Made by a program: the position numbers and the translations under genes. Positions 1 through 9,107 of a stretch of 64,000 nucleotides of DNA are shown here, one piece after another; position 1 is the first letter of the stretch; each line of letters opens with the position of its first letter. This stretch comes from Neptunomonas antarctica (GTDB taxonomy: Bacteria > Pseudomonadota > Gammaproteobacteria > Pseudomonadales > Balneatricaceae), in NCBI RefSeq assembly GCF_001305295.1, contig NZ_LJSI01000045.1, positions 1 to 64,000 on the forward strand, given 5' to 3'. The notes beneath the pieces are model-generated. The model was not told where the DNA came from and ran no database searches. It saw only the letters and a list, made by a program, of their open reading frames with translations.

Positions 1-48
1 GGCGGCCGTACAGTCGGTGCTGGTGTTGTAGCTAAAATTATCGCTTAA
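1..48 (+). CDS. tuf: Elongation factor Tu, C-terminal end (partial)
   Basis: The frame open from the window edge reads GGRTVGAGVVAKIIA and then TAA. The GGRTVGAGVV stretch is the extreme C-terminus of EF-Tu, the GTPase that brings aminoacyl-tRNA to the ribosome. Only the last 15 residues are present. The position just upstream of rpsJ is the usual place of a tuf copy (str operon) in gammaproteobacteria. A strong intrinsic terminator follows, so this gene ends its own transcription unit. Confidence 0.9.
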   Translation, partial: GGRTVGAGVVAKIIA

Positions 49-74
49 TCTCAATACGAGATTAAAAAGATGAT

Positions 75-108
75 AAAAAGCCCTCTAATTGAGGGCTTTT
101 TTGTTTTT
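75..108 (+). terminator. Intrinsic terminator after tuf
   Basis: AAAAAGCCCTC, a five-base loop TAATT and GAGGGCTTTTTT form an 11 bp A/T-flanked hairpin, followed by more T. It sits 27 bases after the tuf stop and separates the str-type transcript from the S10 operon. Confidence 0.93.
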
Positions 109-131
109 GGTTAAAAAACACTCGATCTGTC

Positions 132-160
132 TTGACGTAGGCTGCTCTCCTGAGTAGAAT
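132..160 (+). promoter_or_regulatory. Sigma70 promoter of the S10 operon
   Basis: The -35 is TTGACG (132-137) and the -10 is TAGAAT (155-160), separated by exactly 17 bases. It lies between the tuf terminator and rpsJ and is the best promoter in the gap. Transcription would start near 167. Confidence 0.75.
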
Positions 161-166
161 TTGCGT

Positions 167-202
167 CCCCTTCATAATAGGAGGGGAGGTCGGCTTTGGC
201 CG
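167..202 (+). promoter_or_regulatory. S10 operon leader hairpins
   Basis: Two stems lie in the predicted 5' leader: CCCCTTC (167-173) with GGAGGGG (180-186), one G-U pair, loop ATAATA; and CGGC (191-194) with GCCG (199-202). In E. coli a much longer leader mediates L4 autoregulation. Here only about 64 bases separate the predicted start site from rpsJ. A regulatory role is inference. Confidence 0.35.
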
Positions 203-230
203 TAATAAAACTTTAAAAAGTGTGATCAAA

Positions 231-542
231 ATGCAAAATCAGAAAATTAGAATACGTCTGAAAGCGTTTGATCATCGCCTGATAGATTCGTCCGCGCAGG
301 AAATTGTAAATACTGCAAAGCGTACGGGTGCACAGGTGAATGGTCCGATCCCGCTTCCAACTCGTAAAGAACGTTTTACTGTTCTGATCTCTCCGCATGT
401 CAATAAAGATGCGCGTGATCAGTATGAAATTCGTACGCATAAGCGTGTTCTGGATATCGTTGAGCCAACAGAAAAAACTGTTGATGCTTTGATGAAGCTG
501 GATCTTGCTGCGGGTGTAGAAGTGCAGATCAGTTTAGGCTAA
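231..542 (+). CDS. rpsJ: 30S ribosomal protein S10
   Basis: A 103-residue protein starting [15 protein letters not shown], near-identical in layout to E. coli S10 (103 residues), including [15 protein letters not shown] and the C-terminal VQISLG. S10 is part of the 30S head and, as NusE, takes part in antitermination. The ATG at 231 is chosen over a GTG at 222 because it matches the family start exactly. The Shine-Dalgarno region is poor (AAAAAG only). First gene of the S10 operon, behind its own promoter; 112 bases separate it from rplC, longer than usual. Confidence 0.97.
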   Translation: MQNQKIRIRLKAFDHRLIDSSAQEIVNTAKRTGAQVNGPIPLPTRKERFTVLISPHVNKDARDQYEIRTHKRVLDIVEPTEKTVDALMKLDLAAGVEVQISLG

Positions 543-654
543 TCAGTCACTGCGCAGAATTATTTATTTAATGAAGCGCTGTTTGTGGAATGCTCCTGAA
601 AAGGGCAGCCGTAGTGGGTAACAGCCCCGTACACAACTGGCAGAGGTAAAAGAG

Positions 655-1293
655 ATGTCTGTAGGTTTAATCGGACGTAAAGCGGGTATGACTCGCATCT
701 TCACTGAAGATGGAGTATCCGTGCCAGTCACGGTCATCGAAGTGGATCCGAATCGCGTAACACAGGTTAAAACTGTTGAAACTGACGGCTACCAAGCTGT
801 GCAGGTGACTACTGGTGCTGTTAAGGTTAATCGCCTGAACAAGCCAAAAGCTGGTCATTTTGCAAAAGCGGGTGTGGTTGCAGGGCGTGGTTTGTGGGAG
901 TTCCGCTTGTCGGGTGATGAAGAAATCAACGTTGGTGATTCACTAACGGTTGAGCGCTTCGCAGTAGGTCAGAAAGTTGATGTTGCTGGGCAATCTAAAG
1001 GTAAAGGTTTTCAGGGTGCTATTAAGCGCTGGAACTTTTCCATGCAAGATGCGACTCATGGTAACTCACTGTCTCACCGTTCTGCAGGTTCCATCGGTCA
1101 GTGTCAGACCCCTGGTCGTGTTTGGAAAGGCAAGAAGATGGCGGGCCATATGGGAGCTGAACGCGTTACTATTCAGACTCTGGAAGTTGTGCGTGTAGAC
1201 GCAGAACGCAACCTGTTATTGATCAAGGGTGCTGTTCCAGGCGCAACTGGCGGTGACGTAATCGTTATACCAGCTGTTAAAGCTGGCGCCTAA
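655..1293 (+). CDS. rplC: 50S ribosomal protein L3
   Basis: A 212-residue L3, an early-assembly 23S rRNA-binding protein near the peptidyl transferase centre. The signature [19 protein letters not shown] contains the glutamine that PrmB methylates in E. coli, and [14 protein letters not shown] follows as in the family. The length is close to the 209 residues of E. coli L3. The start has a plausible AGAGG upstream. The next gene, rplD, follows after about 11 bases. Confidence 0.97.
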   Translation: MSVGLIGRKAGMTRIFTEDGVSVPVTVIEVDPNRVTQVKTVETDGYQAVQVTTGAVKVNRLNKPKAGHFAKAGVVAGRGLWEFRLSGDEEINVGDSLTVERFAVGQKVDVAGQSKGKGFQGAIKRWNFSMQDATHGNSLSHRSAGSIGQCQTPGRVWKGKKMAGHMGAERVTIQTLEVVRVDAERNLLLIKGAVPGATGGDVIVIPAVKAGA

Positions 1294-1304
1294 GGGGGGT
1301 TATG

Positions 1305-1910
1305 ATGAATCTGAATCTCGCTGGAGCTAATGGATCGGTCGAAGTATCCGATTCCGCATTTGGTAAAGAATTCAACGAAGCATTAGTACATCAGGTAGTT
1401 ACTGCATACCTGGCTGGTGCTCGTCAAGGTACAAAAGCACAGAAAACTCGCTCTGAAGTTTCTGGTGGTGGTGCTAAGCCATTCCGTCAGAAAGGAACAG
1501 GTCGTGCGCGTGCCGGTACAATCCGTTCGCCAATCTGGCGTAGTGGTGGTGTTACGTTTGCTGCGAAGCCGCGTAACCACTCGCAAAAAGTGAACAAAAA
1601 AATGTACCGTGCAGCAATGCGCTGCATTTTCTCTGAATTGGTTCGCCAGGATCGTCTGGTAGTTGTTGATCAGTTCAGCATCGATACGCCGAAAACTAAA
1701 CAGTTTATTGCTAAGATGAAAGAATTTGATCTGGCAAGTGCGTTAATCGTGACTGAAGATGTTGAAGCAAACCTATATCTAGCTGCTCGCAACGTTCCAC
1801 ATGTGGACGTGCGTGATGTTGCAGGAATCGATCCGGTTAGCCTGGTTGGTTTCGAGAAGGTTGTAGTTACTGTATCTGCTCTTAAGAAAATTGAGGAGGC
1901 ATTAGCATGA
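1305..1910 (+). CDS. rplD: 50S ribosomal protein L4
   Basis: A 201-residue L4, equal in length to E. coli L4. The exit-tunnel loop region reads [19 protein letters not shown]. In E. coli L4 also represses the S10 operon through its leader RNA. Two tandem ATG codons (1302 and 1305) are available; the second is chosen because it lies 7 bases from AAGGGG and matches the family start. The stop overlaps the rplW start by four bases (ATGA), indicating translational coupling. Confidence 0.96.
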   Translation: MNLNLAGANGSVEVSDSAFGKEFNEALVHQVVTAYLAGARQGTKAQKTRSEVSGGGAKPFRQKGTGRARAGTIRSPIWRSGGVTFAAKPRNHSQKVNKKMYRAAMRCIFSELVRQDRLVVVDQFSIDTPKTKQFIAKMKEFDLASALIVTEDVEANLYLAARNVPHVDVRDVAGIDPVSLVGFEKVVVTVSALKKIEEALA

Positions 1911-2203
1911 ACCAGGAACGTCTATACAAAGTATTGTTAGGTCCTCATATCTCGGAAAAAGCAACTATTATCGCTGACGATGCTCAGCAGGTAGTTTTTC
2001 GTGTGGCTAAAGATGCTACCAAACCTGAAATCAAACAGGCAGTAGAGCAGTTGTTTAACGTCAAAGTATCTGACGTGAATGTTCTAAATGCTAAGGGTAA
2101 GACCAAGCGCACTGCACGCGGCCTAGGCAAGCGTAGCGATGTTCGTAAGGCATATGTATGTCTTGCTGCTGGCTCTGAGATTGATTTTCTTGGTGGCGAA
2201 TAA
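1907..2203 (+). CDS. rplW: 50S ribosomal protein L23
   Basis: A 98-residue L23, which lies at the exit of the peptide tunnel and is the docking site for trigger factor and SRP. It starts [20 protein letters not shown] and contains [19 protein letters not shown], typical of the family. It overlaps rplD by four bases and precedes rplB by 13 bases. Confidence 0.96.
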   Translation: MNQERLYKVLLGPHISEKATIIADDAQQVVFRVAKDATKPEIKQAVEQLFNVKVSDVNVLNAKGKTKRTARGLGKRSDVRKAYVCLAAGSEIDFLGGE

Positions 2204-2216
2204 GAGAGGTTAAGTT

Positions 2217-3044
2217 ATGGCGGTTATAAAATCAAAGCCAACCTCTGCTGGACGTCGTCACGTAGTTAAGGTTGCTAGCGTTAAGCTGCATAAAGGCAAG
2301 CCTTTAGCTGCATTGATCGAAAAGAAAAGCAAGAGCGGTGGTCGTAACAACAACGGTCGCATTACGACACGTCACATTGGTGGCGGTCATAAGCAACATT
2401 ACCGTGTTGTAGATTTTCGACGCAATAAAGATGGCATTCCGGCGGTTGTTGAGCACTTGGAATACGATCCAAACCGTACCGCGCACCTTGCGCTGCTGAA
2501 ATATGCAGACGGTGAGCGTCGCTATATTATTGCGCCAAAAGGTGTTGAAGCCGGAGCTAATTTGCTGTCCGGTGTTGATGCTTCTATTAAAGCGGGTAAC
2601 ACGTTGCCATTGCGCAACATACCTTTGGGTAGTGTTATTCACTGTATCGAACTAAAGCCAGGTAAAGGTGCACAGATTGCTCGTTCTGCGGGTACATCTG
2701 CTCAGTTAGTTGCGCGTGAAGGCGCCTACGCTACTTTGCGTCTGCGTTCTGGTGAGATGCGTAAAGTACTGGTTGAGTGTCGTGCAACGTTGGGTGAAGT
2801 TGGCAACAGTGAACACAGTCTGCGTCAGCTCGGTAAAGCCGGGGCTATGCGTTGGAGAGGTGTTCGTCCTACCGTTCGCGGTGTTGCGATGAACCCGGTA
2901 GACCATCCACATGGTGGTGGTGAAGGTCGTACTTCGGGCGGTCGTCATCCTGTTACTCCATGGGGTGTTCCAACTAAAGGTTATAAGACACGTAAGAACA
3001 AACGTACGGACAAATTAATCGTTCGTCGTCGTTCGGCTAAGTAA
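2217..3044 (+). CDS. rplB: 50S ribosomal protein L2
   Basis: A 275-residue L2, a highly conserved protein needed for subunit association and peptidyl transferase activity. The C-terminal [14 protein letters not shown] contains the conserved histidine corresponding to E. coli H229. The C-terminus ends with the basic [15 protein letters not shown] stretch. A GAGAGG motif precedes the ATG. Normal length and position. Confidence 0.98.
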   Translation: MAVIKSKPTSAGRRHVVKVASVKLHKGKPLAALIEKKSKSGGRNNNGRITTRHIGGGHKQHYRVVDFRRNKDGIPAVVEHLEYDPNRTAHLALLKYADGERRYIIAPKGVEAGANLLSGVDASIKAGNTLPLRNIPLGSVIHCIELKPGKGAQIARSAGTSAQLVAREGAYATLRLRSGEMRKVLVECRATLGEVGNSEHSLRQLGKAGAMRWRGVRPTVRGVAMNPVDHPHGGGEGRTSGGRHPVTPWGVPTKGYKTRKNKRTDKLIVRRRSAK

Positions 3045-3063
3045 CTAATTTGAGGATACAGCT

Positions 3064-3339
3064 GTGCCACGTTCACTGAAGAAAGGTCCATTTATCGACC
3101 TTCACCTGTTGAAGAAGGTAGAAGCTGCAATTGATGCAGGCGATCGTAAACCAATTAAAACCTGGTCACGTCGCTCGACTATCTTCCCACATTTTGTTGG
3201 GATGACGATTGCAGTTCATAACGGCCGCCAGCACGTTCCAGTCTTTGTGACTGAAGATATGGTAGGTCATAAACTTGGCGAATTCGCTGCTACGCGCACT
3301 TATCGTGGCCATGCTGCGAATAAGAAGGCTAAGCGTTAA
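3064..3339 (+). CDS. rpsS: 30S ribosomal protein S19
   Basis: A 91-residue S19 of the 30S head. It begins [18 protein letters not shown] after a GTG start, has [15 protein letters not shown] in the middle and ends [15 protein letters not shown] lies upstream of the GTG; no ATG in frame fits the family start. One residue shorter than E. coli S19. Confidence 0.97.
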   Translation: MPRSLKKGPFIDLHLLKKVEAAIDAGDRKPIKTWSRRSTIFPHFVGMTIAVHNGRQHVPVFVTEDMVGHKLGEFAATRTYRGHAANKKAKR

Positions 3340-3353
3340 TAAGGGGTTAAATG

Positions 3354-3683
3354 ATGGAAGTCGCTGCTAAATTAATTGGCGCTCGCATTTCTGCCCAGAA
3401 AGCGCGCTTAGTCGCTGATCAGATTCGCGGGAAGTCGGTGGGAGAAGCTTTGAATATCTTAGCTTTTAGCCCGAAAAAAGGGGCAGAACTCGTCAAAAAA
3501 GTGCTGGAGTCTGCAATTGCAAACGCCGAGCATAATGACGGTGCTGATATTGATGAGTTGCATGTGTCTGTCATCTTTGTAGATGAAGGTGTGACAATGA
3601 AACGCATCAAGCCACGTGCCAAGGGTCGCGCTGATCGCATCCTGAAGCGCAACTCCCACATCACCGTTAAGGTGTCCGACTAA
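3354..3683 (+). CDS. rplV: 50S ribosomal protein L22
   Basis: A 109-residue L22, which lines the exit tunnel; loop mutations in this family give macrolide resistance. The segments [15 protein letters not shown] and [18 protein letters not shown] identify it. Tandem ATG codons at 3351 and 3354; the second is placed 7 bases from AAGGGG and gives the family start MEVAAKL. Confidence 0.97.
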   Translation: MEVAAKLIGARISAQKARLVADQIRGKSVGEALNILAFSPKKGAELVKKVLESAIANAEHNDGADIDELHVSVIFVDEGVTMKRIKPRAKGRADRILKRNSHITVKVSD

Positions 3684-3707
3684 GGCTGAGTGCTAGGAGA
3701 GTTCGTT

Positions 3708-4394
3708 ATGGGTCAGAAAATACATCCGACCGGTATTCGACTTGGTATCGTCAAAGACCACACTTCTGTGTGGTATGCCGACAAGTCTGAGTATTCAAGA
3801 AAATTGCTGAATGACCTTAAGGTGCGTGAGTATCTTGAGGGTCAGTTAAAAAATGCATCTGTGAGCCGCATTGAAATTGAACGTCCTGCACAGAATGCAA
3901 AGATCACAATCTACACGGCTCGTCCGGGTATTGTGATCGGTAAGAAAGGTGAAGATGTCGAGAAGCTGCGTAATGCTACTTCTGCTATGATGGGTGTTCC
4001 TGTCCACATCAACATCGAAGAGATTCGCAAGCCTGAACTTGATGCTATGTTAGTAGCACAAGGTGTTGCTAGTCAGCTTGAGCGTCGTGTTATGTTCCGT
4101 CGTGCTATGAAGCGCGCAGTTCAGAATGCAATGCGTTTAGGTGCTAAGGGCATTAAAATTCAGGTTGGTGGTCGTTTAGGTGGCGCTGAGATCGCGCGTT
4201 CTGAGTGGTATCGTGAAGGTCGTGTACCTTTGCATACATTCCGTGCTGATATCGATTACGCTCCTTATGAAGCGCACACTACGTATGGTGTGATTGGCGT
4301 TAAAGTCTGGATCTTCAAAGGTGAGATTCTTGGTGGTATCGAACAGGTACGTGCTGAGAAGAAAAATACGCCTAAGAAGAAAGGTTCTAAGTGA
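3708..4394 (+). CDS. rpsC: 30S ribosomal protein S3
   Basis: A 228-residue S3 with an N-terminal KH domain ([16 protein letters not shown]) and a C-terminal domain. It lies at the mRNA entry channel, where S3, S4 and S5 give helicase activity. The ATG at 3708 ([13 protein letters not shown]) is chosen over an earlier in-frame start because it is the universal family start and has AGGAGA upstream. A lysine-rich tail (NTPKKKGSK) ends it. Confidence 0.97.
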   Translation: MGQKIHPTGIRLGIVKDHTSVWYADKSEYSRKLLNDLKVREYLEGQLKNASVSRIEIERPAQNAKITIYTARPGIVIGKKGEDVEKLRNATSAMMGVPVHINIEEIRKPELDAMLVAQGVASQLERRVMFRRAMKRAVQNAMRLGAKGIKIQVGGRLGGAEIARSEWYREGRVPLHTFRADIDYAPYEAHTTYGVIGVKVWIFKGEILGGIEQVRAEKKNTPKKKGSK

Positions 4395-4405
4395 GGTAAA
4401 CGTCA

Positions 4406-4819
4406 ATGCTGCAACCTAAACGACTGAAATACCGTAAGGTAATGAAAGGTCGCAACCGTGGCCTTGCTCAGCGCGGTAGTAAAGTTAGCTTTGGTGAATA
4501 TGGTCTTAAAGCTACAGGCCGTTGTCGCATAACTGCGCGCCAGATCGAAGCTGCTCGTCGAGCTATGACCCGTCACGTAAAACGTGGTGGTAAAATCTGG
4601 ATTCGTATCTTTCCAGACAAGCCAATTACAAATAAGCCACTTGAAGTGCGTATGGGTAAAGGTAAGGGTAACGTAGAATATTGGGTAGCGCAGATCCAGC
4701 CGGGTCGTGTGTTGTTCGAAATCAGCGGTGTACCTGAAGAACTGGTTAACGAAGCATTCGCACTTGCGACGGCTAAGCTTCCAGTGTCTACAACCATTGT
4801 CAAACGGACGGTGATGTAA
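4406..4819 (+). CDS. rplP: 50S ribosomal protein L16
   Basis: A 137-residue L16, which contacts A-site tRNA in the 50S subunit. It begins [19 protein letters not shown]; the [14 protein letters not shown] segment contains the arginine region hydroxylated in E. coli. The stop codon TAA overlaps the rpmC ATG by one base. Confidence 0.97.
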   Translation: MLQPKRLKYRKVMKGRNRGLAQRGSKVSFGEYGLKATGRCRITARQIEAARRAMTRHVKRGGKIWIRIFPDKPITNKPLEVRMGKGKGNVEYWVAQIQPGRVLFEISGVPEELVNEAFALATAKLPVSTTIVKRTVM

Positions 4820-5013
4820 TGAATGCCAATGAACTGCGTGAAAAGTCTTCCGAAGAGCTTCAGCAAGCATTGCTGGGTCTTCTGAAAGATCAGTTTCATC
4901 TGCGTATGCAGAAAGCAACTGGTCAGCTGTCGCAGACTCACCTCCTGGGTCAGGTTCGTCGCGACGTTGCTCGCGTTAAGACAGTACTGAAAGATAAGGC
5001 AGGTGATAAATGA
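4819..5013 (+). CDS. rpmC: 50S ribosomal protein L29
   Basis: A 64-residue, helical L29 near the peptide exit. It starts [19 protein letters not shown] and contains [15 protein letters not shown], both typical. It overlaps rplP by one base and rpsQ by four bases (ATGA), so rplP-rpmC-rpsQ are probably translationally coupled. Confidence 0.95.
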   Translation: MNANELREKSSEELQQALLGLLKDQFHLRMQKATGQLSQTHLLGQVRRDVARVKTVLKDKAGDK

Positions 5014-5273
5014 GCGCTGAAAAACGTACTCGCACTGTTGTTGGGCGTGTTGTCAGTGACAAGATGGATAAAACCATCACTGTCCTGGTTGAGCGTAAAG
5101 AGAAGCATCCGATTTATGGTAAATACATGACTCGCTCCTCTAAGCTACATGCTCACGATGAAAAAAATGAGTGCCAGATGGGTGATCTTGTAATTATTGA
5201 AGAAACCCGTCCTTACTCCAAGAGTAAAACTTGGGCGCTCGTAAGTATTGAAGAGCGTGCTGCGAAGGTGTAG
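5010..5273 (+). CDS. rpsQ: 30S ribosomal protein S17
   Basis: An 87-residue S17, an OB-fold 16S rRNA-binding protein. [20 protein letters not shown] and [15 protein letters not shown] are the family landmarks. It is the last gene of the S10 part of the cluster; a perfect hairpin follows before rplN. Confidence 0.97.
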   Translation: MSAEKRTRTVVGRVVSDKMDKTITVLVERKEKHPIYGKYMTRSSKLHAHDEKNECQMGDLVIIEETRPYSKSKTWALVSIEERAAKV

Positions 5274-5302
5274 AATACGCGCCTTCGCTCCAGTTGACGG
5301 TT

Positions 5303-5325
5303 TGCCCGTCATATATTGACGGGCA
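5303..5325 (+). other. Perfect stem-loop between rpsQ and rplN
   Basis: TGCCCGTCA (5303-5311), loop TATAT, TGACGGGCA (5317-5325): a 9 bp perfect stem. No T-run follows, so it is not a classical terminator. In E. coli the spc promoter lies in this gap; here I find no -35/-10 pair with acceptable spacing. It may set the 3' end or stability of the S10 mRNA segment (inference). Confidence 0.6.
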
Positions 5326-5348
5326 GCTAACATATTTTGGAGTAGAAC

Positions 5349-5717
5349 ATGATTCAAACTGAATCAATGCTTGATGTCGCTGATAATAGCGGTGCAAAGC
5401 GAGTGCAGTGTATTAAAGTTCTGGGTGGTTCACACCGCCGTTACGCAGGTATTGGTGACATCATTAAAGTTACTGTGAAGGAAGCGATTCCGCGTGGTAA
5501 AGTTAAAAAAGGTCAGGTGCTTAACGCTGTTGTTGTCCGTACTCGTAAGGGTGTTCGTCGTCCTGATGGTTCGGTCATTCGCTTTGATGTTAACTCAGCG
5601 GTAATACTGAACGCGAACCTTGCACCAATGGGTACGCGTATTTTTGGCCCAGTAACGCGTGAACTTCGTACTGAGAAGTTCATGAAAATCATTTCCCTGG
5701 CGCCTGAAGTGCTTTAA
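5349..5717 (+). CDS. rplN: 50S ribosomal protein L14
   Basis: A 122-residue L14, at the subunit interface. It starts [20 protein letters not shown] and carries [18 protein letters not shown]. First gene of the spc segment. TTTGGAG lies upstream of the ATG. A terminator-like hairpin follows 30 bases after the stop. Confidence 0.97.
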   Translation: MIQTESMLDVADNSGAKRVQCIKVLGGSHRRYAGIGDIIKVTVKEAIPRGKVKKGQVLNAVVVRTRKGVRRPDGSVIRFDVNSAVILNANLAPMGTRIFGPVTRELRTEKFMKIISLAPEVL

Positions 5718-5746
5718 GACTTTTGTTCATATGAACTTTTGTCTTC

Positions 5747-5779
5747 AAAACGCCACTCCCGAAAGGGTTTGGCGTTTTT
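5747..5779 (+). terminator. Terminator-like hairpin between rplN and rplX
   Basis: AAAACGCCA pairs with TGGCGTTTT, and inside this CCC-GAAA-GGG forms a tetraloop-capped stem; a fifth T follows, then G. The stem is stable but the U-tract is short. A hairpin of this kind inside the spc operon is unexpected and would lower expression of rplX and genes beyond unless read through or antiterminated. Just upstream, 5716-5745 contains the palindrome GTTCATATGAAC flanked by AAGAC/GTCTT. Confidence 0.6.
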
Positions 5780-5817
5780 GAGCATGAGCAGGTAGTAGGA
5801 AGCGATATAGGTATATC

Positions 5818-6141
5818 ATGCGAAAAATTTTAAGCAGCGACGAAGTAATCGTTATTGCAGGAAAAGATAAAGGTAAGCGCGGTAAAGTTCTTCTTGTTCT
5901 GAAGAATGATCGCCTTATGATTTCCGGTATCAACATGGTTAAAAAGCACACCAAGCCTAACCCTCAGTTGGGTAAGCCAGGTGGTATTGTTGAGAAAGAA
6001 GCAAGCATTGCTACATCTAACGTTGCGATTTTTAATGCCGCAACGGGTAAAGGTGATCGTGTGGGCTTTAAAGTGCTTGAAGACGGCACGAAGGTTCGCT
6101 TCTTCAAATCCAACGGCGAAATCGTCGGCGGCGGAAAATAA
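5818..6141 (+). CDS. rplX: 50S ribosomal protein L24
   Basis: A 107-residue L24, an assembly initiator of the 50S subunit, with a KOW motif ([17 protein letters not shown], residues 8-24). It starts [10 protein letters not shown]; only a weak AGG lies upstream of the ATG. The 100-base gap from rplN contains the hairpin above. rplE follows after 12 bases. Confidence 0.96.
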   Translation: MRKILSSDEVIVIAGKDKGKRGKVLLVLKNDRLMISGINMVKKHTKPNPQLGKPGGIVEKEASIATSNVAIFNAATGKGDRVGFKVLEDGTKVRFFKSNGEIVGGGK

Positions 6142-6153
6142 GGAGCGAGTGTC

Positions 6154-6693
6154 ATGTCTAGATTAAAAACGCTTTATGCAAACGAAGTTAAGCAGCAGCT
6201 TAAAGAAGAATTAAACAGCCCTAATATTATGGCTGTGCCTCGTATCACGAAAATCACACTGAACATGGGTGTTGGTGAAGCTTTAGGTGATAAAAAGCAG
6301 CTTGAATACGCTGTAAATGATATGACAGCTATTGCTGGTCAGAAACCTGTAGTAACACTGGCACGTACATCAATTGCTGGCTTCAAAGTTCGTGAAGGTT
6401 GGCCGATTGGATGTAAAGTGACACTGCGCGGAAAGCAAATGTGGGATTTCCTGGATCGTTTGGTAGATATTTCTATCCCGCGTATTCGTGACTTCCGTGG
6501 CCTCAACCCGAAATCTTTTGACGGTCGTGGCAACTACAGCATGGGTGTCAAAGAGCAGATTATTTTCCCTGAAATCGAATATGATAAAGTGGATAAATTG
6601 CGTGGTCTGGATATTACGATCACAACTACTGCTAAGACAAACGACGAGGGTCGGGCTCTGCTGACTGCCCTGAATTTCCCGTTTAAGATTTAG
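6154..6693 (+). CDS. rplE: 50S ribosomal protein L5
   Basis: A 179-residue L5, which binds 5S rRNA and contacts P-site tRNA; same length as E. coli L5. Landmarks are [15 protein letters not shown] and [23 protein letters not shown] lies upstream of the ATG. Confidence 0.97.
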   Translation: MSRLKTLYANEVKQQLKEELNSPNIMAVPRITKITLNMGVGEALGDKKQLEYAVNDMTAIAGQKPVVTLARTSIAGFKVREGWPIGCKVTLRGKQMWDFLDRLVDISIPRIRDFRGLNPKSFDGRGNYSMGVKEQIIFPEIEYDKVDKLRGLDITITTTAKTNDEGRALLTALNFPFKI

Positions 6694-6707
6694 ACAAGGG
6701 TTGAAGA

Positions 6708-7013
6708 ATGGCTAAGACATCTATGAAGGCGCGTGAAGATAAGCGTACCAAAGCTGTTGTTAAGTTTGCTGTAAAGCGCACTCAGCTTAAAGAAATTATC
6801 AAAAGTGTTTCATCTTCTGATGAAGAACGTTGGGACGCAACAGTTGCGCTGCAGAAATTGCCGCGTGACTCTAGCCCGAGCCGTCAGCGTAACCGTTGTC
6901 AAATTACTGGTCGCCCACATGGTGTGTACCGTAAATTTGGTCTGTGTCGTAATAAACTGCGTGAAGCAGCAATGCGCGGTGATGTGCCGGGTCTTAAGAA
7001 GGCAAGCTGGTAA
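6708..7013 (+). CDS. rpsN: 30S ribosomal protein S14
   Basis: A 101-residue S14 of the long form without the CxxC zinc motif. It ends with [19 protein letters not shown] and GLKKASW. It lies in the 30S head. No second, zinc-binding S14 copy is seen in the window. Confidence 0.97.
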   Translation: MAKTSMKAREDKRTKAVVKFAVKRTQLKEIIKSVSSSDEERWDATVALQKLPRDSSPSRQRNRCQITGRPHGVYRKFGLCRNKLREAAMRGDVPGLKKASW

Positions 7014-7033
7014 TACAGTTTGCTTAAATGGTA

Positions 7034-7074
7034 AGCACGATGGTCTGGGCAGGTGACTGCTACCGCGTCGTGCT
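7034..7074 (+). other. 41-base stem-loop between rpsN and rpsH
   Basis: AGCACGA (7034-7040) pairs with TCGTGCT (7068-7074); inside, GGT (7042-7044) can pair with ACC (7062-7064) and CAG-GTGA-CTG (7050-7059) caps the structure. An interrupted helix lies directly before the S8 gene. In E. coli S8 represses the spc operon by binding an interrupted helix in the mRNA near rplE. Whether this is an S8 target is inference. Confidence 0.5.
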
Positions 7075-7096
7075 GCACAACTGAGGAAGTAAATGC

Positions 7097-7489
7097 ATGA
7101 GCATGCAAGATACCTTAGCGGATATGTGTACTCGTATTCGTAATGGTCATATGGCTGAAAAAACAGCTGTATCCATGCCGTCTTCCAAAATGAAAGTATC
7201 AGTTGCAGAAGTGTTGAAGAATGAAGGTTATATTGCTGACTACGCTGTAGAAGGCGAAGCGAAACCTCTTCTCACGATTGAACTGAAATACTTCGATGGT
7301 AAGCCGGTTATTGAAGATATTAAAAGAGTTAGTCGTCCTGGTCTGCGCATCTATAAGGCAACTAAACAGCTGCCTACTATTGCGGCTGGTCTGGGTGTTG
7401 CGATCGTTTCCACCTCAAAAGGTGTGATGACTGATCGTGCTGCGCGCGCTGCCGGTATCGGTGGTGAAATCATTTGCACGGTATTCTAA
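7097..7489 (+). CDS. rpsH: 30S ribosomal protein S8
   Basis: A 130-residue S8, a primary 16S rRNA-binding protein and, in E. coli, translational repressor of the spc operon. It starts [18 protein letters not shown] and ends GGEIICTVF. An 83-base gap with a stem-loop precedes it. GAGGAAG lies upstream of the start. Confidence 0.97.
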   Translation: MSMQDTLADMCTRIRNGHMAEKTAVSMPSSKMKVSVAEVLKNEGYIADYAVEGEAKPLLTIELKYFDGKPVIEDIKRVSRPGLRIYKATKQLPTIAAGLGVAIVSTSKGVMTDRAARAAGIGGEIICTVF

Positions 7490-7498
7490 GGGGTTACA

Positions 7499-8032
7499 AT
7501 GTCACGTATTGCTAAAAATCCCGTAGTTATTCCTGCAGGTGTTGAGTTAAAACTTGATGGTCAATCTGTCAGCGTAACTGGTACTAAGGGCCAGTTAGCT
7601 ATTCATATGCACCCATCTGTTTGTATGGAACAAGACGGAAATGTACTGACGTTTACTGCGCGGGATGGTTCTAAAATCTCTCGTTCTATGTCAGGTACCG
7701 CTCGTTCTATCGTTAACAATATGGTTGTTGGTGTATGCGACGGTTTTGCGAAAACTTTGTTATTACAGGGTGTTGGTTATCGTGCCAATGTTAAAGATGA
7801 TGCTATCAATCTTACCCTGGGTTTCTCGCACCCAATCGAATATAAATTGCCTGAAGGCATAACAGCTGAAATGCCTAACCAAACCACAATTATTATTCGT
7901 GGTGCTGATAAACAGCGTGTTGGTCAGGTAGCGGCAGAAGTTCGCGCGTTTCGTCCGCCAGAGCCTTATAAAGGTAAAGGTGTTCGTTATGCTGACGAGC
8001 TTGTTCGTCGTAAAGAGGCTAAGAAGAAGTAA
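7499..8032 (+). CDS. rplF: 50S ribosomal protein L6
   Basis: A 177-residue L6 located at the base of the L7/L12 stalk. The C-terminal [19 protein letters not shown] and [13 protein letters not shown] are family landmarks. AAGGGG precedes the start; rplR follows after 9 bases. Confidence 0.97.
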   Translation: MSRIAKNPVVIPAGVELKLDGQSVSVTGTKGQLAIHMHPSVCMEQDGNVLTFTARDGSKISRSMSGTARSIVNNMVVGVCDGFAKTLLLQGVGYRANVKDDAINLTLGFSHPIEYKLPEGITAEMPNQTTIIIRGADKQRVGQVAAEVRAFRPPEPYKGKGVRYADELVRRKEAKKK

Positions 8033-8041
8033 GGCAGGGTT

Positions 8042-8392
8042 ATGAACGCTAAGAAAAAAGCTCGTATTCGTCGCTCACTTCGTTCCCGCCTGAAAATGCG
8101 TGAACTGGGTGCTACGCGTCTGTGTGTTAATCGCACACCGCGTCACATTTATGCTCAGCTTATCTCTGCTGATGGTGGTCAGGTTCTGGCTTCTGCATCA
8201 ACAGTTGAGCAAGCGTTGCGCTCAGGTACTACTGGTAACGCTGAAGCGGCTGTTAAAGTAGGCGCCCTGATTGCAGAGCGTGCTAAAGAAGCAGGTATCA
8301 CTAAAGTTGCTTTCGATCGTTCGGGATTTAAATTCCACGGTCGTATTAAAGCGCTAGCTGACGCAGCCCGTGAAGGCGGCCTAGAATTCTAA
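8042..8392 (+). CDS. rplR: 50S ribosomal protein L18
   Basis: A 116-residue L18, which binds 5S rRNA. It begins with a highly basic stretch ([17 protein letters not shown]) and ends [21 protein letters not shown]. One residue shorter than E. coli L18. Confidence 0.97.
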   Translation: MNAKKKARIRRSLRSRLKMRELGATRLCVNRTPRHIYAQLISADGGQVLASASTVEQALRSGTTGNAEAAVKVGALIAERAKEAGITKVAFDRSGFKFHGRIKALADAAREGGLEF

Positions 8393-8403
8393 AGGGGTCG
8401 ATG

Positions 8404-8904
8404 ATGTCAAATCACGAACAAAAAGATGGTGATCTACAGGAAAAGCTGGTTCAAGTAAATCGCGTAGCCAAAGTAGTTAAAGGTGGTCGCATATTTGCTT
8501 TTACAGCATTGACTGTAGTTGGTGACGGCAAAGGTCGTGTAGGCTTCGGTCGAGGTAAGGCTCGCGAAGTCCCTGTTGCAATTCAAAAAGCAATGGAAGC
8601 GGCTCGTCGTAACATGATCCGTGTTGAGCTTAATGGTGATACGCTTCAGTATCCTATTAAAGCGCGTCACGGTGCTTCAAAAATATACATGCAGCCAGCC
8701 TCGCAGGGTACTGGTGTAATTGCCGGTGGTGCTATGCGTTCCGTGTTGGAAATCGCTGGTGTGCATAACGTATTGGCTAAATGCTACGGATCTACAAATC
8801 CTATCAACGTGGTACGTGCAACATTCAAAGGTTTGCAGCAAATGCGCTCACCTGAAGATATTGCCGCTAAACGTGGTAAGTCAGTAGAAGAGATTCTGGG
8901 GTAG
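8404..8904 (+). CDS. rpsE: 30S ribosomal protein S5
   Basis: A 166-residue S5, involved in decoding fidelity and mRNA entry. [20 protein letters not shown] and [20 protein letters not shown] are family landmarks. Tandem ATG codons at 8401 and 8404; the second is better spaced (6 bases) from AAGGGG. Confidence 0.97.
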   Translation: MSNHEQKDGDLQEKLVQVNRVAKVVKGGRIFAFTALTVVGDGKGRVGFGRGKAREVPVAIQKAMEAARRNMIRVELNGDTLQYPIKARHGASKIYMQPASQGTGVIAGGAMRSVLEIAGVHNVLAKCYGSTNPINVVRATFKGLQQMRSPEDIAAKRGKSVEEILG

Positions 8905-8910
8905 ACGATT

Positions 8911-9093
8911 ATGGCTAATACTTTGAAAGTAAAACTGGTCCGCAGCCCAATCGGTATCCTCCCTAAGCACAAATTATGTGTTAAGGGTCTTGGTTTGCGC
9001 CGTATCGGACATATCGTTGAGCTGGAAGATACTCCTTCAGTTCGCGGTATGATCAACAAGGTCCACTACATGGTTAATGTAGTAGGCGAGTAA
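8911..9093 (+). CDS. rpmD: 50S ribosomal protein L30
   Basis: A 60-residue L30 with the short single-domain bacterial fold. [19 protein letters not shown] and [13 protein letters not shown] are typical. It follows rpsE after 6 bases and precedes rplO by 14. Confidence 0.96.
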   Translation: MANTLKVKLVRSPIGILPKHKLCVKGLGLRRIGHIVELEDTPSVRGMINKVHYMVNVVGE

Positions 9094-9107
9094 GAGGAGT
9101 TCGTCAT

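Noticed and set aside
213-440. 75-residue minus-strand open frame over rpsJ
   Set aside because: It lies wholly inside the certain S10 gene in antisense and has no recognisable family or ribosome site.
5294-5336. Two TTGACG motifs in the rpsQ-rplN gap as possible -35 boxes of an spc promoter
   Set aside because: The nearest -10-like sequences lie only 11-12 bases away; both TTGACG copies are parts of hairpin arms.
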